From assembly GCF_001542905.1 (NCBI RefSeq), contig NZ_LOAJ01000001.1:2976001-3040000 (forward strand): 64,000 nucleotides of DNA, written 5' to 3'. Position 1 is the first letter of the stretch. Every line of letters starts with the position of its first letter. A model generated the notes under the pieces. That model had not been told where the DNA came from. It worked only from the letters and a program-made list of their open reading frames with translations, and made no database searches. Below are positions 51,152-59,374 of this stretch, piece by piece. A program made the translations under genes and the position numbers. Source of the stretch: Halorubrum aethiopicum. GTDB lineage: Archaea; Halobacteriota; Halobacteria; Halobacteriales; Haloferacaceae.

Positions 51152-52495
51152 CTACTCGACGTACTCGTACTTCCGCTCGTTCATCCGACCCCAGCCGGTG
51201 AAGACGAACTCGCCCTCGGGGGCGGTGAACTCCTCGATCTCGCGCTCGAGGTCCTTGTCGTACTCGTGGATGTCGTGGACGTCCTCGTACTCCTCCCACG
51301 AGAGGTCGTACCGGCTCGCGAGCTGGTCGTCGATGTCGAGCGCCTCGATCTCCGAGCGCCACCCCTCGCGAACCGTCTCGGCGTGGATCTCGGCCTGCGC
51401 GCCGGAGCCGTAGGAGGCGACGAGCAGCGTCTCGTCGACGAAGTCGCGGTCGCGCTCGAGCGCGTCGCGCAGGGCGCTCACGCGGGCGACGTGAACCGAG
51501 GAGGTGTACCAGTTGCCGACCTCCCGAGAGAGCCCGAGCGTCGGCTCGACGGCGTCGTCGTACCACGTCCGGTACTGGTCCGTCGTCTTCAGCTCGTCCA
51601 TGTAGTCGCGGATCGCCTCCTCGTAGGCCTCGCGGTCCTCGTACTCGTCCTCGCGCGGCTGGCGGCCGATCTCGTCGGCGAGGTCGTCCTCGTACTCCGT
51701 GTCCCGGATCACGTGGCGGTACGCGAGCAGGGCGGCCTTCCGGACCATCCCCGGGAACGGCGTGTGGAACGGGGCGTACGCGAAGTCGTCGAGCTCGATC
51801 TTGCCCGCGACCGACTCGTAGTCCTCGAGCGCCTCGCGCATCCGCGAGAGGTACACCTGCATCGAGCGCTTGCCGTCGACGCTCGGGAACTGCTGGTTCG
51901 GCTTCAAGAAGTCCGTCTCGTCCTTCGAGCCGTACCCCTGATCCGTCGAGAGCTCGACGAGGTTCGGCTCCTCGGCGATGAGCATCGCGACTGCGCCCGC
52001 GCCCTGGGTCGCCTCGCCGGGGTCGCCGCGGGCGTACAGCGCGGTGTCGGTCGCGATCACGAGCGCCGCGCGGCCGCGGTTCCGCCCCGCCCGGATCCAG
52101 TTGTACGCGTCGTCGACCGCCTGCGTGCCGGCGACGCAGGCGAACTTGCGCTCGCCCTTGTTGGCGTGGACGAAGTCGCCGTCGTACACCTTCTCCAGAC
52201 AGCCCGCGATGTACGTCGAGACGGGCTTGGAGTGGTCGAACGCCGACTCCGTGGCGACGTCGATCCGCCCGATGTCGTCGGGCTCGAGACCCTTGCGGTC
52301 CATCAGGCGCTTGGCCGCGTTCGCGCCCATGGTGACGATGTCCTCGTAGACGTCCGGGAACGAGGAGTTCGTGAGCCCCAGCCCCTTCGTGTACTTCTCC
52401 GGGTCGTCGCCCTTCTGCGGGGCGAACGTGCCCGGTAAGTCGAGTTTGAGCTTTCCGGATCGGATCTCGATGGCGTCGATCCCCACTGCGGTCAT
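51152..52495 (-). CDS. hmgB: Hydroxymethylglutaryl-CoA synthase
   Basis: 447 residues. Archaeal/bacterial HMGS catalytic set: Glu83 (ATESAFDHSKP), Cys120 (KFACVAGTQ) and His244 (APFHTPFPGM). Long acidic insertions in the C-terminal half are common in haloarchaea. It condenses acetyl-CoA and acetoacetyl-CoA to HMG-CoA, the first committed step of the mevalonate route to archaeal lipid chains and carotenoids. A TATA-like cataag lies 20-30 bases before ATG 52495. It is followed by the S19e gene on the same strand, 146 bases downstream. Confidence 0.95.
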   Translation of the reverse strand: MTAVGIDAIEIRSGKLKLDLPGTFAPQKGDDPEKYTKGLGLTNSSFPDVYEDIVTMGANAAKRLMDRKGLEPDDIGRIDVATESAFDHSKPVSTYIAGCLEKVYDGDFVHANKGERKFACVAGTQAVDDAYNWIRAGRNRGRAALVIATDTALYARGDPGEATQGAGAVAMLIAEEPNLVELSTDQGYGSKDETDFLKPNQQFPSVDGKRSMQVYLSRMREALEDYESVAGKIELDDFAYAPFHTPFPGMVRKAALLAYRHVIRDTEYEDDLADEIGRQPREDEYEDREAYEEAIRDYMDELKTTDQYRTWYDDAVEPTLGLSREVGNWYTSSVHVARVSALRDALERDRDFVDETLLVASYGSGAQAEIHAETVREGWRSEIEALDIDDQLASRYDLSWEEYEDVHDIHEYDKDLEREIEEFTAPEGEFVFTGWGRMNERKYEYVE

Positions 52496-52616
52496 GGACG
52501 GTCGTTCACGAGGTGGGCTTATGGGTGTGTCGATAGGGTGTTACGTCGATCGTGGAAATAGATCTCTACGACTTCCGAATGTGATAGGAGATGTACTGAA
52601 TTACTGTATTTTGAGA

Positions 52617-55214
52617 TTATGTTATATTTAGAGATAATTCCGATCCGTCAGAGAATTCAAGCGTGACAATAATATCGGCACTAGAACTGTCTGAAACAAA
52701 GTTCTCATCAATACCTAGACTACCACTGCCGGAGAACTCGCGAAGTTCGACAGTGGCCTGTCCATTGATCGTGGCGGGTAGACTCTGTCCATCAAATGAG
52801 CTTCCAGTATCTGAGAATGTACGACCCGACATATCATTCTGTGTCTCAACAGAGAACGCATCAATCTCAACGGATTGATCGGCACTAATGTCAAATTCAA
52901 CAGCCCTACCACCGCCAGGGATGTTGGATTGTCCTACAGTACCATCAACTCCCGAAACTTGGCTCGCCATCGTCGGGTCGATCGTCACTCCCTGAACTGC
53001 CGTGTCGTCCTCAGAACGAACGGTAATATCATCAGTCTCAGCGTCACCGGGTGTCGTCGACCATGTGAGCGTACCTGACGTAGTTTCGCCTCCATCGAGG
53101 GTGACCTCGATCGAGTCGATGACTTGGTCATCGAAGTCAAGTAGTTCGATCGTCTGTGTGTCGGTTTCATCGCCGGTGTTTTCCACCGTGTAGTCGACGT
53201 TGAGGTCCTCACCTTCGGTGATCGGTTCGTTGGTGGACGTGATACCGACCTCGAACTGCGCCGGTGCGTTCACCGTCGCAGTGCGGGTGTCGAAGTCGTC
53301 ATCGCTTTCGGCTCTGACATCGACATCAGGAGAGTCACCCTGTTCGGTCTGGTAGGTGAACGATTCAGTTACCTGTGCGCCGCTTGCGAGAGTCACTCCC
53401 CTCACGTTGATCTCCTCGCCGTCGACGAGGAATCGAATGTTCTGTGTCCCCGTCGATCCGCCGGTGTTCTCTACCGTGACTTCGACGTCAAGATTTTCTC
53501 CCTCAGTGACCGGTGCGTTGGTGGACGTGATGTCGACCGAGAACGTCGGACTAACCGTACCAACCGTCTCAATGTCGTTAGCGAGTTCGGTCGTCATGGA
53601 ACCGTCTTGATACAGTGTCGCATTGATCGTGTCGCCGTCACTGATGCCACCGATATCAGCAGCATCAACGGTTGTACTTCCGTCACCAACGGTATTCTCG
53701 TATGTGCCGCCGGTATCTTCATTCTCGACGACGAGATATCCCGAATCGAGGTTCGTAAGCTCGTGATCGACGGTGAAGTTGCTATCGCTCTCGAAGATTT
53801 CATCTTGGAGATCGACGGTTCCTCCGATGACCGTAACCTCGGTGCGATCAACGTCGTCACCGGCCGAAGCGTACACGTCGAACGATTCATTTTGCTGAGC
53901 GCTCCCCGCTTCAAACGTGACGTTGTCGGTTCCGTCGTGAACGGACTGGTTCCATTTCGACAATGAACCGTTGGGAGATTGTGGCGTGATCGAGTAATCG
54001 ATCGTCGCGTTCGCGATCGGAGTTCCGCTTCGATCGGACACGCTCACGTTCAGATCTCGCTCGTCGTTCTCCACCACGGTCGCGGAGTCCAAGTCCCACT
54101 CCGTGTTGAACGTTCGATTCACGCTGCCGTTGCCGCCCGCCTCGGTGATCGTGAACGGAACGGATTCGTAGGACTCGCTACCCCCGTTGATCGTCGCGCT
54201 GTAGTCGTCGGCAGCGTCCGGTTCGAAGAAGGCCCGTCCGTCAGCGTTCGTATTCTCGGTGGTACCGTCAAGGGATACCTCGGCACCCACGACGGGATTG
54301 TTGTACTTGTCTCGTACTTCGACACCGACGCTCTCTCCGACAGTTCCATTGCCCGTAACCGGGACGACGTACGCCGGCTCGGTCGTCCCGCCGGCGTCGA
54401 CTGCGACCTTCGAGAGCCCAAGCCGATACGTCTCGCTGCCGTTGAGGGCGATCCGGACCGTGCCACCGTCCTCGGTGACGGTCGCGTTCGGAAGTTCCGC
54501 GGCCCACCGGCCCCGGAGCGCGGTGGCGTTGTCGACGGCCGTCGGAAGAACGATCTCGACGTCGCCGCCGTCACCCGTTATCGGGACCGTCCTGCTGCTC
54601 CGCGAGATCGGCTCCGGATCGACGCTTTGAGACTCCACACCGGTCTCCGAGATGGCTCCGGTCAGGGCTGTTATCGCGATCCGATCGCCACGAACGACCG
54701 TCTGATCCGACCGGAGGAGGACGGCGTCGTCGAACTCCGCGGCCACGACGGAGTGTTCGTACAGCAGTCGCGGAGCGCCCCGATACTCGTTGTAGTCCGG
54801 CGTGTACCGGATGGACGTCGTGTTGAATCGCGGATCGGTTTGCGTCCAGAACTCACGGACGTTCTCGTGGGCTCCCGACCCGACCGTGGCGTTCACCTGA
54901 ATCGCCTCTTCTCCCGTGGTCTGAAGCGATCCGGACGCCGGCGGCGGATTCAGAAAGAACGTCCGCTGGGGATATCGGGTTCCGAGCTGTATCGGCTCGG
55001 ATTGTACCGACCCCGTCGATCCGGCCTGAAGGATCGCGTTCCGCAGGTCCAGGAACTCGCCTTCGACCTGCTGGCTGTGTTCGAACTCGATCTCCTCGTT
55101 TTCCGCCGGCACGAACTGGACCTGATACGTCGCCATCGCGAGGATCAGGAAGCCGAAGAGGATCACCGTCCCCACCACGACCGACTGGCCCCGACGGTCG
55201 TGTCTGAAACTCAT
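52617..55214 (-). CDS. Large pilin-type surface protein with CARDB-like repeats; mosaic base composition
   Basis: 865 residues. The N-terminus has a prepilin-like signal: RHDRRGQSVVVGTVILFGFL then ILAMATYQVQF, i.e. charged residues, then one long hydrophobic helix. A large beta-rich outer part contains GVEVRDKYNNPVVGAEVSLDG (carboxypeptidase-regulatory-like), an N-rich middle and two CARDB-like repeats (VDITSTNAPVTEGENLDVEV..., VGITSTNEPITEGEDLNVDY...). The C-terminal third ends FSDGSELSLNIT. GC is 77% at 54481-54540 but 52% at 53641-53700 and 45% at 52681-52740 (hand counts), so the 3' half looks imported. ATG 55214 begins the signal. Confidence 0.85.
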   Translation of the reverse strand: MSFRHDRRGQSVVVGTVILFGFLILAMATYQVQFVPAENEEIEFEHSQQVEGEFLDLRNAILQAGSTGSVQSEPIQLGTRYPQRTFFLNPPPASGSLQTTGEEAIQVNATVGSGAHENVREFWTQTDPRFNTTSIRYTPDYNEYRGAPRLLYEHSVVAAEFDDAVLLRSDQTVVRGDRIAITALTGAISETGVESQSVDPEPISRSSRTVPITGDGGDVEIVLPTAVDNATALRGRWAAELPNATVTEDGGTVRIALNGSETYRLGLSKVAVDAGGTTEPAYVVPVTGNGTVGESVGVEVRDKYNNPVVGAEVSLDGTTENTNADGRAFFEPDAADDYSATINGGSESYESVPFTITEAGGNGSVNRTFNTEWDLDSATVVENDERDLNVSVSDRSGTPIANATIDYSITPQSPNGSLSKWNQSVHDGTDNVTFEAGSAQQNESFDVYASAGDDVDRTEVTVIGGTVDLQDEIFESDSNFTVDHELTNLDSGYLVVENEDTGGTYENTVGDGSTTVDAADIGGISDGDTINATLYQDGSMTTELANDIETVGTVSPTFSVDITSTNAPVTEGENLDVEVTVENTGGSTGTQNIRFLVDGEEINVRGVTLASGAQVTESFTYQTEQGDSPDVDVRAESDDDFDTRTATVNAPAQFEVGITSTNEPITEGEDLNVDYTVENTGDETDTQTIELLDFDDQVIDSIEVTLDGGETTSGTLTWSTTPGDAETDDITVRSEDDTAVQGVTIDPTMASQVSGVDGTVGQSNIPGGGRAVEFDISADQSVEIDAFSVETQNDMSGRTFSDTGSSFDGQSLPATINGQATVELREFSGSGSLGIDENFVSDSSSADIIVTLEFSDGSELSLNIT

Positions 55215-55551
55215 TGCCCACCCTGGGTCGCGGACGATTATAAATGCCCGCCGCCGCGTCTCACTCGCGAGAACGTCCTCTCGACTCCCTTTCGAGGATT
55301 TCCCGATCCCGCGTTTCGCGTCTCGATCCGTCCGTTCTCGCCCTCCGCACCCGCCCGATGTGAGCGACGTCTCCCGGGCCGACCCGCTCCCCTTCGACCA
55401 TTCATACACGACATGTCGGTATAGCAAATCCGGGTCCGGTCGCTGACCCCGGACTCGCTCGCGTCGAGGAACGCGGCGTGGACCGGTCCGGATCGGCTCG
55501 ACCCGGGGATTGAAGCGCCCGGTCGTGGAACTCGGTCGATGATGAGGTCCG
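55215..55551. other. Divergent intergenic region with no gene seen
   Basis: 337 bases between the surface protein (minus) and the HEAT-repeat gene (plus). GC-rich; it holds the palindrome CGACATGTCG and AT-containing patches near 55400-55430 that may be promoters, but no reading frame with coding character. Confidence 0.5.
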
Positions 55552-56571
55552 ATGACTGAACGCGACCGCCCGCTCTCGCCGGAGCGTCTCGTCGACCTCC
55601 TCGTCGAGGGCGATCGGCGGGAGGCGGCGACGTGTCTGGACCGGTTGAGAACGGCCGACTCCGAGACGCGAAAGGCGTTCCTCCGGGAGATCCGCGACGC
55701 GGCCGGAGAGCGGCCGGGGCTTTTCGAGGGACTGGCCGGCCCGCTGGCCGCGTTCCTGACCGACGACGACCGGGCGGTGAGGCTGACCACGGCCAAACTG
55801 TTCGTCGCGCTGGCGGCGGCGGAGCCCGCGGTCGTCCTGCCGGTCGCGGATCGAGTGGCGGCTCGCCTCGCCGACGACGAGGAGTTCTACTACGTGCGGG
55901 CACGCTGTGCCGAGACGCTGGGCTACGTCGCGCTGGAGTCGCCCGAGGAGGTCGGCGACACGGCGGTTCTGGCGGACCTCCGGGTCGGGCTGTCGTTCGA
56001 CGAACCGGAGGTCAGAGAGAAGCTGGCGAAGGCGCTGAAACACGTGGCGGCGGGCGACCCGAGCCGACTGCGCCACCAGGTCGCCTCGCTGGCGGATCAC
56101 CTCGAGGACGACCGCGAACTCGTCCGCTACCACCTCTGTACGGCGCTTGTCGTGGTCGGGAGCGAGCACCCGGAGCGGCTCTCGGCGGCGGCAGAGGTGT
56201 TCCGGGCGCGGGCGAGCGAGGACGAGAGCCCGTACGTCCGGGCACGAGCCGCCGAGGCCCTCGGAGTGATCGGGCGGTCGGGGTCCGCGGTCGATCCGGT
56301 GCCCGACCTCGACGCGGTCGAGTCGGCGTTCGAGGAGCCGCCGTCGTTCCTGACCGCCCGCGTGGAGTTCCTTCGCGACGTCCTGGCGGACGGCGCGCGC
56401 CCGGCGGGGCCGCCGGAGGGCCCCGGATCCGTCGAATCGATCCGGGAGGGAACGGATCCCGTCGTCGGGGAGATCACCTCTCCCGACGACGGCGAGTGTC
56501 GCCACTGCGGGCTCGACCTCGCGGACGGCGGCCCGCCGACGTGTCCGCGCTGTGGCGCACCCCGCGGATAG
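55552..56571 (+). CDS. HEAT-repeat protein with C-terminal zinc ribbon
   Basis: 339 residues. Residues 15-255 are alpha-helical HEAT-like repeats: DRLRTADSETRKAFLREIRD, RAVRLTTAKLFVALAAAEPA, YVRARCAETLGYVALESPEE, EVREKLAKALKHVAAGDPSR and YVRARAAEALGVIGRSG. A linker leads to a zinc ribbon CRHCGLDLADGGPPTCPRCG at the C-terminus. Such proteins are scaffolds for protein-protein contacts. The ribbon suggests binding nucleic acid or a partner. Its 3' end lies 3 bases before the first iron box, so it is not the iron target. Confidence 0.82.
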   Translation: MTERDRPLSPERLVDLLVEGDRREAATCLDRLRTADSETRKAFLREIRDAAGERPGLFEGLAGPLAAFLTDDDRAVRLTTAKLFVALAAAEPAVVLPVADRVAARLADDEEFYYVRARCAETLGYVALESPEEVGDTAVLADLRVGLSFDEPEVREKLAKALKHVAAGDPSRLRHQVASLADHLEDDRELVRYHLCTALVVVGSEHPERLSAAAEVFRARASEDESPYVRARAAEALGVIGRSGSAVDPVPDLDAVESAFEEPPSFLTARVEFLRDVLADGARPAGPPEGPGSVESIREGTDPVVGEITSPDDGECRHCGLDLADGGPPTCPRCGAPRG

Positions 56572-56573
56572 TT

Positions 56574-56587
56574 TTAGGTCCACCTAA
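56574..56587. promoter_or_regulatory. DtxR/Idr-type iron box TTAGGTCCACCTAA
   Basis: A perfect 14-base palindrome. It matches the haloarchaeal iron-regulator consensus TTAGGYnnRCCTAA bound by Idr/SirR-type DtxR proteins. It lies 42-55 bases before the start of the iron-binding lipoprotein gene, before its probable promoter. Confidence 0.85.
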
Positions 56588-56609
56588 TATCCGGAACTCC
56601 TTTGTATTG

Positions 56610-56623
56610 TTAGGCGGGCCTAA
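56610..56623. promoter_or_regulatory. Second DtxR/Idr-type iron box TTAGGCGGGCCTAA
   Basis: A second perfect palindrome, TTAGGC-GG-GCCTAA, only 22 bases after the first and 6-19 bases before the ATG. Two boxes around the core promoter predict tight, possibly cooperative iron-dependent control. Confidence 0.85.
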
Positions 56624-56628
56624 AGCGT

Positions 56629-57852
56629 ATGTCGAGAGACGACGCGGAAGGCGGTACACCGACGCGACGGGATTACCTGACGTACGGCGGCGCGGTCGTC
56701 GGCGGTGGACTCCTCGCCGGATGTACCGGCGGGAGCGACGCGGAGTCCGCGCCCACGACCGATCGAACCGCGAACGAGTCCGGATCGGACTCGGCGTCGT
56801 CAACCCCATCAAGCGGCTCCGAGTCGGCCGAGGAGTCCTCGTCGACGGACGGGGCGTACTCGGTGACGATGGAGCCGGTGGGAACCGTGGAGTTCGATCG
56901 CGTTCCGGCGACCATCGCCCCGTTCACCGCGGACTACATCGACATGCTGGTCGCGCTCGGGCACGCCGACGCGGTCCAGTCGATCTGGTACCGCGGACGG
57001 TACAAGACGATACACTACGAGGAGCTCGACGGCGTCTCGATCGATCTCGACGGGCTCACCCAACTGTGGAACGACGGCGTCTCGAAGGAGCTGTTCTACG
57101 AGATGAACGCGGACCTCCACCTCATCGATCCCCACGAGCTGACGGACTGGCTCGGCGCGTGGGACCGAGACGATCTCGAGGAAGTTCGGACGAACGTCGC
57201 CCCCTTCCTCGGGAACCTGATCTTCCGCCGAACCGACGACTGGCACGACTACCGGTACTACTCGCTGTACGAGGCGTTCGAGAAGGTCGCCGAGATCGTC
57301 CGGGAACGCGAGCGGTTCGAGGCGATCCGGTCGATCCACGACGAGTTGGTGACGGACGTCCAGTCGCGGCTGCCGGCACCCGAGGACCGTCCCGATGCCG
57401 CCCTCGTGTTCGCCGGCACGGAGCCGGAGGAGTTCACGCCGTATCGGATCGACGGGCAGGGGGCGAACAAGGAGCACTTCCACGCGCTCGGGATATCCGA
57501 CGCGTTCGCCGGCACGGACGTCGAGGGGTACTCCGGGTCGCAGTCGCTCGACTACGAGGCGCTCCTCGAGGTCGATCCCGACTCGCTGCTGTTGCGGTAC
57601 CACCGGGAGGGCATGACGCGAGCCGAGTTCGAGGACACCGTGCTCGCGTATCTGAAGGAACACGAGCTGGGAAGCCAGCTGACGGCGGTCGAGGAGGACC
57701 GCGTGTTCCGCGGCGGGCCGATCTACGCCGGACCGCTACACAACCTCTTCATGATCGAGCGGTACGCGAAGGGGTACTACCCGGGAGAGTTCACCGAGGA
57801 CGAGCTGATCGACCGCGACCGCCTCTCGCGGATCATCACCGAGGGAGCGTAG
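56629..57852 (+). CDS. Iron(III)-siderophore-type ABC substrate-binding lipoprotein
   Basis: 407 residues. Tat-lipobox start: TRRDYLTYGGAVVGGGLLAGC (residues 12-32) with the lipidated Cys32. A Ser/Asp/Glu linker follows, then a PF01497-like binding domain: VGTVEFDRVPATIAPFTADYI, VALGHADAVQSIWYRGRY, KELFYEMNADLHLIDP and the end HNLFMIERYAKGYYPGEF. It would take up Fe(III)-siderophore or heme-like complexes for an importer, but no permease or ATPase gene is adjacent. Two iron boxes precede it, so it belongs to the iron-starvation set. Confidence 0.9.
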   Translation: MSRDDAEGGTPTRRDYLTYGGAVVGGGLLAGCTGGSDAESAPTTDRTANESGSDSASSTPSSGSESAEESSSTDGAYSVTMEPVGTVEFDRVPATIAPFTADYIDMLVALGHADAVQSIWYRGRYKTIHYEELDGVSIDLDGLTQLWNDGVSKELFYEMNADLHLIDPHELTDWLGAWDRDDLEEVRTNVAPFLGNLIFRRTDDWHDYRYYSLYEAFEKVAEIVRERERFEAIRSIHDELVTDVQSRLPAPEDRPDAALVFAGTEPEEFTPYRIDGQGANKEHFHALGISDAFAGTDVEGYSGSQSLDYEALLEVDPDSLLLRYHREGMTRAEFEDTVLAYLKEHELGSQLTAVEEDRVFRGGPIYAGPLHNLFMIERYAKGYYPGEFTEDELIDRDRLSRIITEGA

Positions 57853-57977
57853 CGGGAGCGGCGCGCCGCGGTGCGTCGGTCGCGTCCCCTGCCGGGTGAC
57901 GCCCGGCGTGAGGCCCCGCCCGGAAACCGCGCCCGAGTATCGGGTCGTTTTTGCGCACGGCCGCTGGAGACGGTCGT

Positions 57978-58703
57978 ATGGCGAAACAGCCGCACCTGCT
58001 GGTGGAGGAGGGCGACGTCCACGAGACCGCGATCGTTCCGGGCGACCCCGGCCGCGTCGACCGGATCGCCGACCTGTGTGACGACGGCGAGGTGGTCGCC
58101 GAGAACCGCGAGTACAAGGTCGTCAACGCGAGCTACGAGGGCGTCGACCTCACGATCTGTTCGACCGGGATCGGCTGCCCCTCCGCGGCCATCGCCGTCG
58201 AGGAGCTCTCGCGCGTCGGCGTCGAGACGTTCGTCCGCTGTGGCACCTGCGGGGCGCTTCAGGCCGACATGGAGATCGGCGACATGGTCGTCGCGACCGG
58301 CGCGGCGAAGGAGGAGGGGACGAGCAAGCGCTACGAGTCGGCGAACTACCCGGCGGTCCCCGACTACGACGTGCTCTCCGCGCTCGTCGACGGCGCGGAG
58401 GCGAACGACGAGGAGGTCCACGTCGGCCCCATCGTCTCCGACGACGCCTTCTACAACGAGAGCGACGAGTACGTCGCCGACTGGGAGGACGCGAACCTGC
58501 TGGCGATCGAGATGGAGGCCGCGACGGTGTTCTCGCTCGCCCGTCGGAAGGGGCTCGCCGCCGGCGCGATCTGTACCGTCGACGGCAACCTCGTCGCCGG
58601 TACCCAGAAGGGTGCCGACTCGGACGACGAGCTCCCGGAGAAGGCGAGAGACAACGTCGAGCGGGCGATCCGGATCACGCTCGAGGCGGTCGCCGGGCTG
58701 TAG
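57978..58703 (+). CDS. Uridine phosphorylase-family nucleoside phosphorylase
   Basis: 241 residues. The PNP/UDP fold shows IVPGDPGRVDRIADLCDDGE, CSTGIGCPSAAIAVEEL, FVRCGTCGALQADMEIGDMV and AIEMEAATVFSLARRKG (a purine/uridine phosphorylase signature). It splits nucleosides with phosphate to base and ribose 1-phosphate; uridine is the likely substrate, though purines cannot be excluded. The ATG at 57978 is preceded by a TATA-like gtttttgc. Confidence 0.93.
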   Translation: MAKQPHLLVEEGDVHETAIVPGDPGRVDRIADLCDDGEVVAENREYKVVNASYEGVDLTICSTGIGCPSAAIAVEELSRVGVETFVRCGTCGALQADMEIGDMVVATGAAKEEGTSKRYESANYPAVPDYDVLSALVDGAEANDEEVHVGPIVSDDAFYNESDEYVADWEDANLLAIEMEAATVFSLARRKGLAAGAICTVDGNLVAGTQKGADSDDELPEKARDNVERAIRITLEAVAGL

Positions 58704-58761
58704 GTCCGGACCGGTTCGGTCACTCCGGACCGGTTCGGTCACGCGGGCTTCTCGGAGCCGC

Positions 58762-59211
58762 TCACTCCTCCTCGGCTTTGAACTCCACGAGCGTCAGCTC
58801 CCGGTCGAGCGCGCAGTAGTCGTGCGGCGGGTCCCCGAGCACTCGCTCGATCCGGCGCTCCTCGTCGAAGTCCGCCCCGTCGGGGACGCAGTACTCGTGG
58901 CTCGGGCACTCGGTGTGGGGACACGGGCCCGCGAGCGACGCCCGGCTGCCGGCGTACGCGCCCTTCGAGGGGACGTTCGCGGGGACCGGCGCGGGCTCGA
59001 CCTCGACCGCGCGGACGCCGGCGTCGTGGACGGCGCAGTCGAGCGTCTGGGCGTTCTCGCGCACGTCCGTGATCCGGTACCGCGTCCCGACGGAGAGGTT
59101 GAGACACTGGCTCCGGTAGGGACAGCCCGCGCAGTCGGGCGACTCCCCCTCGTAGACGAACTCGCGGCCGGCGTCCGCGAGCCGCGAGCCGATGAGCGTG
59201 ACCGTGGGCAT
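58762..59211 (-). CDS. UPF0179-family cysteine-rich protein
   Basis: 149 residues with conserved cysteines: CAGCPYRSQCLNL, DCAVHD, CPHTECPSHEYCVPDG and DYCALD. This is the archaeal UPF0179 set (MPTVTLIGSRLADAGREFVY start). The nine-plus Cys pattern suggests an Fe-S or zinc protein of unknown role. It converges on the nucleoside phosphorylase and is divergent from TmcA. Confidence 0.88.
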   Translation of the reverse strand: MPTVTLIGSRLADAGREFVYEGESPDCAGCPYRSQCLNLSVGTRYRITDVRENAQTLDCAVHDAGVRAVEVEPAPVPANVPSKGAYAGSRASLAGPCPHTECPSHEYCVPDGADFDEERRIERVLGDPPHDYCALDRELTLVEFKAEEE

Positions 59212-59374
59212 GGTCGGAGGGAGGACCCCCGGCGTCGTAAGCGTCCCGCCTCGACGAAAGCCTCCCCTCTCGACGGGAGCGTCCCGCCTCGACGGAGACG
59301 ACGATGACCGTGTCGCACGCCGACCGCGGCCCGGAAGGCAACACACATCCCCCGCGCCCGAGAAGAGCCGTCGA

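Noticed and set aside
59224-59330. Repeated gcgtcccgcctcgacg in the UPF0179-tmcA gap
   Set aside because: Two copies 40 bases apart without palindromic or operator form; likely chance in GC-rich sequence.
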